Shown here: piece after piece, positions 17,541 to 26,603 of the stretch
Numbering within the stretch: the first letter of the stretch is position 1
Layout: each line of letters starts with the position of its first letter
Assembly (NCBI GenBank): GCA_025146925.1
Contig: CP102260.1
Location: 77,001 to 141,000, forward strand
Origin: [Bacteroides] pectinophilus
Lineage (GTDB): Bacteria > Bacillota > Clostridia > Lachnospirales > Lachnospiraceae
Direction: 5' to 3'
Length of the DNA stretch: 64,000 nucleotides
Notes under the pieces: generated by a model
Told to the model about the DNA's origin: nothing
The model's input: the letters and a program-made list of their open reading frames with translations, nothing else
Databases searched by the model: none
Program-made: the position numbers and the translations under genes

Positions 17541-18445
17541 TGAATATTCTTGTGGCAATGAATGATGCATTTGTCAAATGTTATCAGGTTATGCTGACAT
17601 CACTGATTAAGAATAATCCGGATGAGAATATAACAGTGCATGTACCATACACTGACGGACTAAGCCGCAAAGGACTTGATTCAATTAAGGAATTGGTCAG
17701 GAACCAGAGCCATGGCAGTGCATCGGTAAGAGAATATTATTTTGGAAAAGACAGACTTGGCAGTCTGGATAAGCTGCCTCTCGGTATGTGGTCGGTTGAG
17801 ATGTTTTTCCGGATATTTGCACAGGAATTCATACCTGAGAGTGAGGACAGAATACTGTGGCTTGATGGCGATATAATTGTTAACGGCAGTATAAAGGATT
17901 TTTATAATACGGATTTTGACAGCATGTATTATGCAGCATGTGAAGATATTGCAATAAGCCACGGCAAGATAAAGGAAGAATACGATAATCTTGGATGGAG
18001 CAGCGAAGAGATATATGTTAATTCAGGAGTGCTTCTGATTAATCTTAAAGCATTGCGCAATAATGGCATTACAAGAGATGCGGCTGTGGAATATGCGCTT
18101 GAGAATATGGATAAGCTGCATTATCCCGACCAGTATATGCTCAATGCAATGTTTCACGATAAGATAAAGTTCGCTGATGCATTCAGGTACAACTGTCAGG
18201 TGTCCGGATATTCATATAAGCTTGCAGACATGATATTATCAGAATCGGCAATACTGCATTTTCCGGGATACAGGCCATGGCAGACTGATTATCAGAAACA
18301 TTATTCTTCTGCAATACCGGGGGATATATGGTGGCATTATGCAAAACTGTGCGGACAGGCTGATGGGTACATGAGGTGGAAGATACTTAATACGCTTAAG
18401 GTAAAACCGTGGCAGATATTATATAGATTGAAGAAGCGCACTTAA
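17540..18445 (+). CDS. GT8 family glycosyltransferase
   Basis: The 301-residue GT-A enzyme begins MNILVAMNDAFVKCYQVMLTS, the usual GT8 opening. Its metal-binding motif is ILWLDGDIIVNGSIKDFYN, followed by YVNSGVLLINLKALR, HYPDQYMLNAMF and ILHFPGYRPWQ. These are the standard retaining family 8 blocks (LgtC/GspA-like). Members transfer glucose or galactose from UDP donors in the cytosol. ATG 17540 overlaps the asparagine synthase stop; the longer frame from 17501 lies inside that gene and is not needed. Confidence 0.88.
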   Translation: MNILVAMNDAFVKCYQVMLTSLIKNNPDENITVHVPYTDGLSRKGLDSIKELVRNQSHGSASVREYYFGKDRLGSLDKLPLGMWSVEMFFRIFAQEFIPESEDRILWLDGDIIVNGSIKDFYNTDFDSMYYAACEDIAISHGKIKEEYDNLGWSSEEIYVNSGVLLINLKALRNNGITRDAAVEYALENMDKLHYPDQYMLNAMFHDKIKFADAFRYNCQVSGYSYKLADMILSESAILHFPGYRPWQTDYQKHYSSAIPGDIWWHYAKLCGQADGYMRWKILNTLKVKPWQILYRLKKRT

Positions 18446-18456
18446 AAGGAGGCAAT

Positions 18457-19992
18457 ATGGGAACGTTTGTATCTAAAGAGGAGATGAAGGAACTCCGTGC
18501 AAAGTTTAAAAGAGAGGGAAAGACGGTTGTTCTGTGTCATGGCGTATTTGACCTTGTTCATCCGGGACATATCATATATTTCCAGCAGGCCAAGGCTATG
18601 GGAGATGTCCTTGTTGTTTCGTATACGGCAGCCAGGTATGTAAGAAAAGGCCCGGGACGTCCGTATTTTGATGATGAGATGCGTAAGACAATGCTTTCGG
18701 CAATCGGATGCATAGATTATGTTATGATGTCAGACGGATATACGGCTGATGATATGATAGAGACTGTGGAGCCTGACTTGTATGTAAAGGGTCAGGAATA
18801 TGCCAAGGCTGAGGATGATATAACAGGCAAGATTGGAGAGGAAGTCGCACTTGTCCGTAAGCACGGCGGTGATGTGCGTTACACCTCAGGTCAGGTATTC
18901 AGCTCAACAAAACTTATTAATACTGCATTTCCGGCACTTACAGAGGAAGTAAAGGAGTATATGCAGGATTTCAAGCAGCGTTACACAATGGATGATATTA
19001 AGGCATATACTGAGAAGATGCAGGATCTCAAGGTTCTGGTTGTCGGTGATGTAATCATTGATGAGTATGTATTCTGCGAGGTTCAGGGCCTTATGTCTAA
19101 GAATGTTGCATATTCTGCAAGACTTCACAGAGACGAGAAGTATCTCGGAGGTTCAATCGCAATCGCAAGACATATCGCATCATTCTGCAATAATGTAAAG
19201 CTTATGGCAGTTGTAGGCAAGGAGCCGGAGTTCGAGCCGACCTTCAAGAGAGTTCTCCCTGAGGAGATAGCGGTTGATTTTGTATATTCAGATGAATACC
19301 CGACTATAGTAAAGAAGCGTTATGTATCTGAGGATGTCAAGAAGGATGAGGTAGACAAGGTATTTGTTATCAATAACATTCCGCTTGATATGTCGATTGA
19401 TAAGCCTGCCAAGACTGCATTCAGAGAGAAGCTTGAGCGCAATCTCAAGGAATATGACCTTGTGGTTCTGTGTGATTTCGGACACGGGCTTATTGACAGA
19501 AAGACAAGAGAGATAATTGAAAAGCAGGCTAAGACGCTTGTAATTAACTGTCAGACTAATTCTTCCAATTACGGAACTAATCTTATAACAAAATATACAC
19601 GTGCTGATGCATTTTCACTTGATGACAAGGAGCTTAAGCTCGCATTCTCCGATTATAACAGCGCAAGCCATCAGGAGAAGCTTGCAATGCTGTCTAATCA
19701 TCTTCACAGCTGCGGCTGGCATACTATGGGTGGTCAGGGTGCAGAGGTCATTGATGAGAATGAGAACATAATGAGATGTCCTGCGCTTACTAATAAGACA
19801 AAGGATACAATAGGCGCGGGAGATGCATTTTTCTCACTTGCTGCTCTCTGCACAGGAGTTGAGGCACCATGGGAGATCGGAACTTTCATGGGTAATATTG
19901 CGGCAGCGCTTGCGGCTAACATTGTTGGTAACAAGAAGCCTGTTGAGAAGGTTAATGTCCTCAAATATGCGAGCACACTTATGAATGTGTAG
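18457..19992 (+). CDS. Bifunctional heptose nucleotidyltransferase/PfkB kinase, reversed HldE
   Basis: Residues 20-150 are a nucleotidyltransferase domain with the HxGH site (HGVFDLVHPGHI) and family residues VKGQEYA and SSTKLIN. Residues about 185-511 are a PfkB/ribokinase fold with VVGDVIIDEYV, GGSIAIARHIA and the catalytic DTIGAGDAFF. E. coli HldE has the same two activities with kinase first; here the order is reversed. The kinase would make heptose 1,7-bisphosphate and the transferase would activate heptose 1-phosphate, probably with ATP. It sits between GmhA (15039) and GmhB (26604) in the same run of genes. The family fit is firm; the exact nucleotide used is inferred. Confidence 0.85.
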   Translation: MGTFVSKEEMKELRAKFKREGKTVVLCHGVFDLVHPGHIIYFQQAKAMGDVLVVSYTAARYVRKGPGRPYFDDEMRKTMLSAIGCIDYVMMSDGYTADDMIETVEPDLYVKGQEYAKAEDDITGKIGEEVALVRKHGGDVRYTSGQVFSSTKLINTAFPALTEEVKEYMQDFKQRYTMDDIKAYTEKMQDLKVLVVGDVIIDEYVFCEVQGLMSKNVAYSARLHRDEKYLGGSIAIARHIASFCNNVKLMAVVGKEPEFEPTFKRVLPEEIAVDFVYSDEYPTIVKKRYVSEDVKKDEVDKVFVINNIPLDMSIDKPAKTAFREKLERNLKEYDLVVLCDFGHGLIDRKTREIIEKQAKTLVINCQTNSSNYGTNLITKYTRADAFSLDDKELKLAFSDYNSASHQEKLAMLSNHLHSCGWHTMGGQGAEVIDENENIMRCPALTNKTKDTIGAGDAFFSLAALCTGVEAPWEIGTFMGNIAAALAANIVGNKKPVEKVNVLKYASTLMNV

Positions 19993-20036
19993 AACGCACA
20001 GGGTGCAGGCTGAATAACGGATAGGATTATAATCAG

Positions 20037-21374
20037 ATGATAGAGAAAAGGAAAACCGTAATTAAAAACAGAATAAAGAAGGCACTGATACCCGGTGCAA
20101 TACGTGAAAAAAAAGCAGCACAGCGTCTGCTCGTCAGTGTTAAGGCACAGATTGCCGATACGGGAGTGCTTGACAGGGAGACTCTTTTTGTAAATTGTGC
20201 TGATACAGATAGGGAGATACAGGCGCTTGAGCAGCAGTATCAGGAGCTTATGGAGGGAAAAGACGGCATTCAGGTGCATTTTCTCTTTAATCTTGCGCTG
20301 GGGGCGTTTGTGCAGACATTTCTTATTGCAAAGCATAATAAGGCAGACTGTGACAATAAGCTGCATATTATGGTGCCGGCAAAGATTGACCCTGAGACGG
20401 GGGATGTGAAGCTTCCCAACCCGGAGGTGCCGAAGTTCTTTGATTTCCTGTTTGTGCCGGATAAGAGCAACATAAGACTTTATCTGTATATACTGAATTA
20501 TCATTTTGATGAGATAGATCTGACAACATGGAGCAGCTTTGCACCGGGAAGCCTTGAGGCGGACGGCTCTAAGGACGCGTATGCGGATTACCGTGGTTTT
20601 AAGGCAATTGAATACAGTGAAGAAGAGAAGCGTCATGGTGATGAATACCTTAAGAAAATCGGTGTAACGGGGCGTTATGTAAGCTTCAGGAACCGTGTTG
20701 CCAAGGGGGGAAGTCTCGGAGGAGTGCGTAACGGTGATACCTCAACGTATTACAAGGCCGTGGATTATCTTCAGAATAACGGAATTCAATGTGTATATGT
20801 CGGACTCAATGAGAATGCAGATGAACTCGGCAACGGAATTATAGACGCATCCAAGCAGTACGATGCAATGATGGATCTGTATATCCACTCCAAAGCAGAT
20901 TTCTTCATGGGTGACCATTCGGGAATAATATCATTTGCACAGCTTTTTGACAGACCGATGATTCTGCTCAATCTGCCGTACTTTACAATGAGCGGAGATG
21001 CGTATGGTCCGACATTTGTTGAGCGTGACCTGCTTCTTCCCGAGAAGATATTTGACACTAAGAATAAAAAGTATCTCACAATCAGGCAGATGCTTGAGTA
21101 TGAGATGACATATCCTGAATATAAAGATCTTGTTGAATACTATGTTAATAATGGTTTTGTATTTGAAAAAAATACCGAAGACGAGATATTATCTGTTGTA
21201 AAAGAGATGCTTGCAAGAATTGAAGGTACATTTGCATACAGCGCTGAAGAGCAGAAGCTTATGGACAGATATTTTGGAATTATGCAGAATAATGCTGACA
21301 GATACGAAGCAAAGTGGTGCCGTGCATCTATAGGAATAGAATTCCTTAAGAATAATCAGTGGCTTCTTGATTAA
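20037..21374 (+). CDS. TIGR04372-like putative glycosyltransferase
   Basis: The 445-residue soluble protein has a second half that fits the TIGR04372 pattern: GRYVSFRNRVA, STYYKAVDYLQNNGIQCVYVG, YDAMMDLYIHSKADFFMGDHSG, then FAQLFDRPMILLNLPY. Those blocks resemble a GT-B C-terminal domain, where the glycine-rich DHSG loop would contact the donor. The N-terminal 200 residues are less recognisable. ATG 20037 has only a weak GGAT site. It lies between the heptose-activating enzyme and the SGNH protein, so a heptosyl or related transfer is possible but unproven. Confidence 0.6.
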   Translation: MIEKRKTVIKNRIKKALIPGAIREKKAAQRLLVSVKAQIADTGVLDRETLFVNCADTDREIQALEQQYQELMEGKDGIQVHFLFNLALGAFVQTFLIAKHNKADCDNKLHIMVPAKIDPETGDVKLPNPEVPKFFDFLFVPDKSNIRLYLYILNYHFDEIDLTTWSSFAPGSLEADGSKDAYADYRGFKAIEYSEEEKRHGDEYLKKIGVTGRYVSFRNRVAKGGSLGGVRNGDTSTYYKAVDYLQNNGIQCVYVGLNENADELGNGIIDASKQYDAMMDLYIHSKADFFMGDHSGIISFAQLFDRPMILLNLPYFTMSGDAYGPTFVERDLLLPEKIFDTKNKKYLTIRQMLEYEMTYPEYKDLVEYYVNNGFVFEKNTEDEILSVVKEMLARIEGTFAYSAEEQKLMDRYFGIMQNNADRYEAKWCRASIGIEFLKNNQWLLD

Positions 21375-21434
21375 TCCGGCTGATAGGTTGATGAATTATA
21401 TATATGAATTACATATATGGTGGAATGGAGAACA

Positions 21435-22670
21435 ATGGGAAAGTTAAATCAGATTGCGGGAGATATCCTTGGCAGGGTTAATCCTGAAGCTGCACAGCAG
21501 CTTATTACCGCAAGGCATATTAAGAGAGAGCTTGGCAATAAAAAGCTTATACTGTGCGGAAGTGACGATACGGCAGTTAATCTTGATAAAAGGCTTGTAT
21601 CAATGGGATGTGCCGGCGCAGCATATTATATTGATACGGAGAATTCTGGCGTTAAGGTTAACGGCAGGGATGTAAGGACTGTTGAGAGTGTTATGTATGA
21701 GAATACTGATGATATATACATTGCACTTATTGCGTCTAACCGAATGCACAGAATTCTTGGTGCGCTTCTTGAACTGGGATTTGAGCCGGAACAGCTTCAT
21801 GTGTTCTGCAATGCCAATATCCCGGGCGGCAGCAGGCTGCTCGACGTGTATGATGTTAATCTTGGATTTACAAGAATAGATGACATACCGGGATTCACAA
21901 TATTTGACAGTAATACGGATGATTCCAGACCGAAGAAGATTATTGTTACACTTGGTGGAAGTACGACGGATGCAACATTTGCCAATGTTATGAGCTGGTC
22001 GGAGATTATGCAGCACAGACTTACGGACCGCGGAATTAATGCTGTTGTGTATTGTGGAGGAATTGCTGCGGCTAATTCAACGCAGGAGCTTATAAAGTGC
22101 ATAAGGGATGTTATTCCGATGAATCCGGATGCAGTTATATCATACAGCGGGATTAATGATATTAAGATGCTGGAGAGCAGCACGCCATTTGTTCTTGACT
22201 ACCAGAAAGAGATAGCGGACAGGAGCGTTGATGCCGGGCTTGTTGTGAATAATAAGGCTTACCGCAATACCGGCAGTGACTCAAAGCTGACACTTAAAGC
22301 GGTTACGGCCGGTCTTGAGAATAAAAAGCCATATTCCCGTTACTGGGTTGACAATATAAGAATGATGCATGCAGTATGTGAAGAGTTCGGAATACCGTTT
22401 CATGCATTTCTGCAGCCTAACGCGTATGCAGGTAAGGGCGGGCAGATATCATTTCACAGGGAGCTTCTGGAAGATGCTGCGGCACAGCATTACAGACAGC
22501 TTACGGAAGAGATGAAAGAACTCATAAAAGATATTGATTATATTACTGATATCACAGATGCCATGGATGGCAATATGAAGTGGTACATGGATGACTGCCA
22601 TCTTCTTGAACCGGGCAATCGTATTATAGCAGACAGGATTCTGCCGGTGACGATTGAACTTGTAGGATGA
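21435..22670 (+). CDS. SGNH/GDSL-fold protein with N-terminal Rossmann-like domain
   Basis: Of 411 residues, the first 130 or so look like a nucleotide-binding-type domain (KLILCGSDDTAVNLDKRL, IYIALIASNRMHRI). From about residue 170 the SGNH blocks appear: VTLGGSTTDA (Ser nucleophile), YSGINDI (the Asn-Asp pair of block III), and DDCHLLEPGNRIIADRI (Asp and His). SGNH proteins in such loci add or remove O-acetyl or other acyl groups on glycans. No secretion signal is seen, so it probably acts in the cytosol. GGAG lies 4 bases before ATG 21435. The end of the gene contains a promoter-like sequence. Confidence 0.7.
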   Translation: MGKLNQIAGDILGRVNPEAAQQLITARHIKRELGNKKLILCGSDDTAVNLDKRLVSMGCAGAAYYIDTENSGVKVNGRDVRTVESVMYENTDDIYIALIASNRMHRILGALLELGFEPEQLHVFCNANIPGGSRLLDVYDVNLGFTRIDDIPGFTIFDSNTDDSRPKKIIVTLGGSTTDATFANVMSWSEIMQHRLTDRGINAVVYCGGIAAANSTQELIKCIRDVIPMNPDAVISYSGINDIKMLESSTPFVLDYQKEIADRSVDAGLVVNNKAYRNTGSDSKLTLKAVTAGLENKKPYSRYWVDNIRMMHAVCEEFGIPFHAFLQPNAYAGKGGQISFHRELLEDAAAQHYRQLTEEMKELIKDIDYITDITDAMDGNMKWYMDDCHLLEPGNRIIADRILPVTIELVG

Positions 22671-22682
22671 GTATGTTATAAT
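22654..22682 (+). promoter_or_regulatory. Sigma-A-like promoter before the carbamoyltransferase gene
   Basis: TTGAAC at 22654-22659 and a perfect TATAAT at 22677-22682 are separated by exactly 17 bases. The predicted start, near 22689, would give a leader of about 30 bases before ATG 22721. It would add expression of the carbamoyltransferase-epimerase-GmhB group. The -35 box lies within the last codons of the SGNH gene. Confidence 0.5.
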
Positions 22683-22720
22683 AAAACGTGGTTTTTACAT
22701 CAAGAAAGGATTAAGAGAAC

Positions 22721-24553
22721 ATGCATATTTTAGGAATTTCCGCTTTATATCATGATTCTGCGGCGGCGATAATTGAAGACGGCAGAATTATTGCGGCTGT
22801 TCAGGAAGAGCGTTTCAGCCGTAAGAAGCATGACAACCGAGTACCTGAGAATGCTATAATATATTGCCTTAAGGCAGCAGGTAAGAAGATGGAGGAGCTT
22901 GATGCGGTTGTATATTACGATAATCCGCTGCTTACTCTTGACCGCTTTGTTAAGAATGCAGAAGCACTCGGAAGTGAGTCTGATGGTCTTATAGAGCGTA
23001 CACATGACGGAATGTTTGCTGAGAGACTCTGGATAGCAGAGCATCTTCGTAAGCGTTTTGGCAGACTTGGTAAGGAAGACAGGCTTCAGGTATGTGAGCA
23101 TCATATGTCGCACGCAGCGTCAGCTTTCTACCCTTCGCCATTCGAGAGTGCCGCAATACTTACAATTGACGGTGTCGGTGAGTGGGCTACAACAACAATA
23201 GCTCATGGCAGGGGCGGACACATTGAGATGCTTGAGGAATTAAGATATCCTCATTCACTTGGACTTATATACAGTGCATTTACAGCATTCTGCGGTTTCA
23301 AGGTTAACTCAGGCGATTATAAGTTTATGGGACTTGCACCATATGGTGAGCCTGTATACTATGACATAATCAAGGAGAAGCTGATTGACCTTAAGGAAGA
23401 CGGTTCTTTCAGAATTAATCTTGAATATTTTGACTATTACAAGAATGAATATATGACTAATGATAAGTTTGCTGAGTTATTCGGCGGGCCTAAGCGTGAG
23501 ATGGAGAGTACGATAACAAAGCGCGAGATGGATATCGCAGCCTCAGCACAGAAGGTTACAGAGGAGATAGTTATTGCACTTGCAAAGCATGCACAGAAGA
23601 TTACGGGAGAGAAGAATCTGTGTATGGCAGGTGGTGTTGCACTTAACTGCGTTGCTAACGGCAAGGTGCTTAACACAGGTGTGTTTGATAACATCTGGAT
23701 CCAGCCGGCAGCAGGCGATGCAGGCGGAGCACTTGGATGCGCACTCTATGCAGCATATGAAAAGTATGGAGTAAAGAGAACTGCTGACCCTGACGACTCA
23801 CAGCAGGGAAGCTACCTCGGACCTGAATATTCACATGATTATATCAAGAAGTTCCTTGATGACAACGGATATAAGTATCATGATTATGGTGCAGATGTTA
23901 ACAGGGAGGTCGCAAAGCTTCTCGCAGACGAGAACATAATCGGAAGATGCTCAGGAAGAATGGAGTTCGGACCGAGAGCACTCGGCAACAGAAGTATCAT
24001 TGCAGACCCGAGAAGCGAAAAGATGCAGTCCAAGCTTAATCTTAAGATTAAGTACAGAGAGTCATTTAGACCATTTGCACCTTCAGTACTTGAAGAGGAT
24101 ATATCAGACTATTTTGAGATTGACTGCCCAAGTCCTTACATGCTTCTTGTTGAGAATGTAAGAAAAGAGCGTCAGATACCGTTTGACAGGGATGCAATGC
24201 TTAAGGCTACGGATTTTGATATGCTTCCGATAGTTAATTCAAAGCGTTCAGACATTCCTGCGGTTACACATATTGATTACAGTGCGAGAATCCAGTCAGT
24301 TAATGAGAAGCGCAATCCGGGCTACTATGACCTTATAAAGGAATTTAAGAAGCTTACGGGATGCAGTGTTATCGTTAATACTTCATTCAATGTTCGTGGT
24401 GAGCCTATTGTGTGCACACCTCAGGACGCATATAAGTGTTTTATGAGAACTGAGATGGATGTCCTTGTACTTGATGATTTTGTTCTCCTTAAGGATGAGC
24501 AGCCTAAGTTCGAGGATAAGCAGGACTGGAGGTCAGAATATGAGCTTGATTAA
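22721..24553 (+). CDS. Carbamoyltransferase (NodU/CmcH family)
   Basis: The 610-residue enzyme shows both family domains. The N-terminal Kae1-like domain has LGISALYHDSAAAIIEDG, VQEERFSRKKHD, EHHMSHAASAFYPSPF and TIDGVGEW. The C-terminal YrdC-like part has GRMEFGPRALGNRSI, SFRPFAPSVL and VNTSFNVRGEPIVCTPQDAY. NodU-type enzymes make carbamoyl adenylate from carbamoyl phosphate and ATP and pass the carbamoyl group to a sugar hydroxyl. Its position within the heptose module suggests a carbamoylated heptose or neighbouring sugar (inference). Its last 14 bases overlap the next gene, whose GGAGGT site lies inside this one. Confidence 0.92.
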   Translation: MHILGISALYHDSAAAIIEDGRIIAAVQEERFSRKKHDNRVPENAIIYCLKAAGKKMEELDAVVYYDNPLLTLDRFVKNAEALGSESDGLIERTHDGMFAERLWIAEHLRKRFGRLGKEDRLQVCEHHMSHAASAFYPSPFESAAILTIDGVGEWATTTIAHGRGGHIEMLEELRYPHSLGLIYSAFTAFCGFKVNSGDYKFMGLAPYGEPVYYDIIKEKLIDLKEDGSFRINLEYFDYYKNEYMTNDKFAELFGGPKREMESTITKREMDIAASAQKVTEEIVIALAKHAQKITGEKNLCMAGGVALNCVANGKVLNTGVFDNIWIQPAAGDAGGALGCALYAAYEKYGVKRTADPDDSQQGSYLGPEYSHDYIKKFLDDNGYKYHDYGADVNREVAKLLADENIIGRCSGRMEFGPRALGNRSIIADPRSEKMQSKLNLKIKYRESFRPFAPSVLEEDISDYFEIDCPSPYMLLVENVRKERQIPFDRDAMLKATDFDMLPIVNSKRSDIPAVTHIDYSARIQSVNEKRNPGYYDLIKEFKKLTGCSVIVNTSFNVRGEPIVCTPQDAYKCFMRTEMDVLVLDDFVLLKDEQPKFEDKQDWRSEYELD

Positions 24554-24968
24554 TAAACTGTTCAAGGGAAAGAATACTGAGAACAATGCCGGTACACAGG
24601 CACAGCAGGTCCCTGAGGCTTCATCACAGGCTGCTGCGGATGCCGGATGTACAACGACAGAAGAATCGGCAAGAATTTATGCATTTGCTAAGGCCAATGC
24701 ATCACAGGCTAACACCGAGAAGATATTCGGAACTAAGGAAGCTGATTCATACTATACTGATTCAGCCAGGGTTCAGGTATTCCCTGAGAGAATCATGGAC
24801 TTCGGATTTGATAATCCGGTACAGCTGGAGGCATATCTTAAGGAGCTCTGGAAGGATGATCTTAAGATGCAGGAGCTTATTCCTGTAATTAAGGTTGCAA
24901 CATTTGCCAACCGTGATAAGTATGACAGTAAGTATCAGGATTTAAGCCTTTATAACTACACTCTGTAA
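24540..24968 (+). CDS. Small soluble protein of unknown function after carbamoyltransferase
   Basis: I do not recognise this 142-residue protein. ATG 24540 has a perfect GGAGGT 6 bases upstream and overlaps the carbamoyltransferase end by 14 bases, so the two are probably co-translated. Residues 1-55 are Ala/Gln/Thr-rich and look disordered. Residues 60-142 are charged with aromatic positions (EESARIYAFAKANAS, VFPERIMDFGFDN, VQLEAYLKELWKDD) and look like a small helical domain. There is no signal peptide or membrane helix. A role as a partner of the carbamoyltransferase is suggested only by position. Confidence 0.75.
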   Translation: MSLINKLFKGKNTENNAGTQAQQVPEASSQAAADAGCTTTEESARIYAFAKANASQANTEKIFGTKEADSYYTDSARVQVFPERIMDFGFDNPVQLEAYLKELWKDDLKMQELIPVIKVATFANRDKYDSKYQDLSLYNYTL

Positions 24969-25012
24969 AAGAGTGCTGATAATACAAAATATTTTTCAAA
25001 AGGAGAAATGTT

Positions 25013-26008
25013 ATGGTTTCATTAGTAACAGGCGGATGCGGCTTCATCGGTTCGCATATTGTAGACAGACTGCTGGCAGAAGGTCATACAGTCCGTGTTA
25101 TTGATAACTTTTCAACAGGACGTCCTGCTAATCTGGATCATCAGAAGGGCAACCCTAATCTGACAATCTACGAGATGGACATTCGTAATAAGGAGCAGAT
25201 TGAGCCGGTATTTGAAGGCGTTGACTATATTTTCCATATGGCAGCTCTTGCTGATATTGTTCCATCAATCCAGAGACCTTGGGATTACTTTTCATCTAAC
25301 GTACTCGGTACTTACAATGTATGTGAGTGCGCAAGAGCAGCAGGCATCAGGAAGCTTGTATATGCAGCTTCATCATCATGCTATGGTATTCCTGATGAGT
25401 ATCCTACCAAGGAGACGGCAGAGATCCGTCCTCAGTACCCATATGCTCTTACTAAGAGACTTGGCGAGGAGACAGTTCTCCATTGGGGCCAGTGCTACGG
25501 TCTTCCTGTAGTTACTCTCAGACTTTTCAATGTATATGGCACACGTTCAAGAACATCGGGAACATATGGTGCGGTATTCGGAGTATTCCTTGCACAGAAG
25601 CTTGCAGGTGAACCTTTCACGGTAGTAGGTACAGGCGAGCAGACAAGAGACTTTACATATGTAACTGACGTAGCTGATGCATTCTATACAGCAGCAATGT
25701 CAGATATCGTTAACGATACATTTAACGTAGGAAGCGGCGGAACATATTCAGTAAACAGGCTCTGCGAGCTTCTTGGCGGTGAGATTATCCATATACCTAA
25801 GAGACCGGGCGAGCCGGACTGCACATTTGCAGACACAACTAAGATTGAGAAGGCTCTTAACTGGCATGCACATGTTACACTTGAGGAAGGCGTACAGAAG
25901 ATTCTTGATAACATCGATTACTGGCGTGAAGCTCCTGTATGGAGACCTGACACAATTAGTGAGGCAACTAAGGACTGGTTCAAGTACCTTGGAAAGGAAA
26001 ACAACTAG
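25013..26008 (+). CDS. NAD-dependent sugar epimerase/dehydratase (extended SDR)
   Basis: The 331-residue SDR has the NAD loop VTGGCGFIGSHIVDRLL and IDNFSTGRPANL. Its catalytic residues are in ASSSCYG and YALTK (Tyr-x3-Lys), and it also carries RLFNVYGTRSR and GEQTRDFTYVTDVADAF. It is closest in pattern to GalE-like UDP-hexose 4-epimerases and related NDP-sugar enzymes. It lies between the carbamoyltransferase protein pair and the second GmhA-like gene, so an NDP-heptose substrate is possible. No separate HldD-like epimerase was recognised. AAAAGGAG precedes ATG 25013; an out-of-frame ATG lies at 25008. Confidence 0.85.
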   Translation: MVSLVTGGCGFIGSHIVDRLLAEGHTVRVIDNFSTGRPANLDHQKGNPNLTIYEMDIRNKEQIEPVFEGVDYIFHMAALADIVPSIQRPWDYFSSNVLGTYNVCECARAAGIRKLVYAASSSCYGIPDEYPTKETAEIRPQYPYALTKRLGEETVLHWGQCYGLPVVTLRLFNVYGTRSRTSGTYGAVFGVFLAQKLAGEPFTVVGTGEQTRDFTYVTDVADAFYTAAMSDIVNDTFNVGSGGTYSVNRLCELLGGEIIHIPKRPGEPDCTFADTTKIEKALNWHAHVTLEEGVQKILDNIDYWREAPVWRPDTISEATKDWFKYLGKENN

Positions 26009-26584
26009 ATGCACACCGAATACCTTAATCAGTTCATAGACGCATTAAAGAACTGTGAATTCTATAAAGGCAGTGAGCAGCTTAACGGATACAGCGAGGG
26101 CATTCAGGCTATGCTTGATGCCTTCACTGAAGTTAAGAAATCAGGCAGAACGGCATATTTTGTCGGCAACGGCGGAAGTGCTGCCATTGCAAGCCATATG
26201 ACAAGTGATTTCAAGAAGAACGGTAATATGAAGACGGGAGCCCTTCTTGATGCATCGGTTGTCACATGTTTTGGCAATGACTTTGGATATGAATATATGT
26301 ATTCCAAGCAGCTTGAGCAGATAGGCAGCGAAGGAGATCTCCTGATTGCAATAAGTTCATCCGGCAATTCAATGAATATTGTCAATGCAATAGCTGAGGC
26401 ACGTAATAAGAAGATGAACGTAATAACATTATCAGGCTTTAAGCCGGATAACAAGATAAAAGGCATGGGCGATATTAATGTTTATGTCGCTCTTGAGCAA
26501 TATGGAATTGTTGAGTCAGTTCATGTCACTATTCTACAGCAGGTAGTTGACGCAATTCTTGAAAGGGACGGCGCATTTAGATAA
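26009..26584 (+). CDS. Second GmhA-like SIS-domain isomerase, divergent
   Basis: The 191-residue protein keeps the SIS phosphosugar loop (FVGNGGSAAIASHM), CFGNDFGYEYMYSKQL, ISSSGNSMNIVNAIAEA and ESVHVTILQQVVDAIL. Compared with GmhA at 15039 the active-site stretch MAGELVGRY is replaced by MTSDFKKNG, so an Asp stands where GmhA has its catalytic Glu. The IQEAH stretch becomes IVESVH. It starts right after the SDR stop. It may isomerise a different ketose phosphate or act with the first GmhA. It is followed directly by gmhB, which keeps it in the heptose pathway by context. Confidence 0.8.
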   Translation: MHTEYLNQFIDALKNCEFYKGSEQLNGYSEGIQAMLDAFTEVKKSGRTAYFVGNGGSAAIASHMTSDFKKNGNMKTGALLDASVVTCFGNDFGYEYMYSKQLEQIGSEGDLLIAISSSGNSMNIVNAIAEARNKKMNVITLSGFKPDNKIKGMGDINVYVALEQYGIVESVHVTILQQVVDAILERDGAFR

Positions 26585-26591
26585 ATGCGCC
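26570..26591 (+). terminator. Perfect 9-bp hairpin at the gmhA2/gmhB junction
   Basis: GGCGCATTT (26570-26578) pairs exactly with AAATGCGCC (26583-26591) around a 4-base loop. The stem includes the stop codon of the isomerase and ends 12 bases before the gmhB ATG. The tail TTATTATCT is only moderately T-rich, so partial termination, RNA processing or control of gmhB translation are all possible. Confidence 0.45.
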
Positions 26592-26603
26592 TTATTATCT
26601 ACT

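Noticed and set aside
19734-20636. Minus-strand open frame of 300 codons
   Set aside because: It spans two well-supported plus-strand genes; composition is low-complexity and no start signal or motif is seen.
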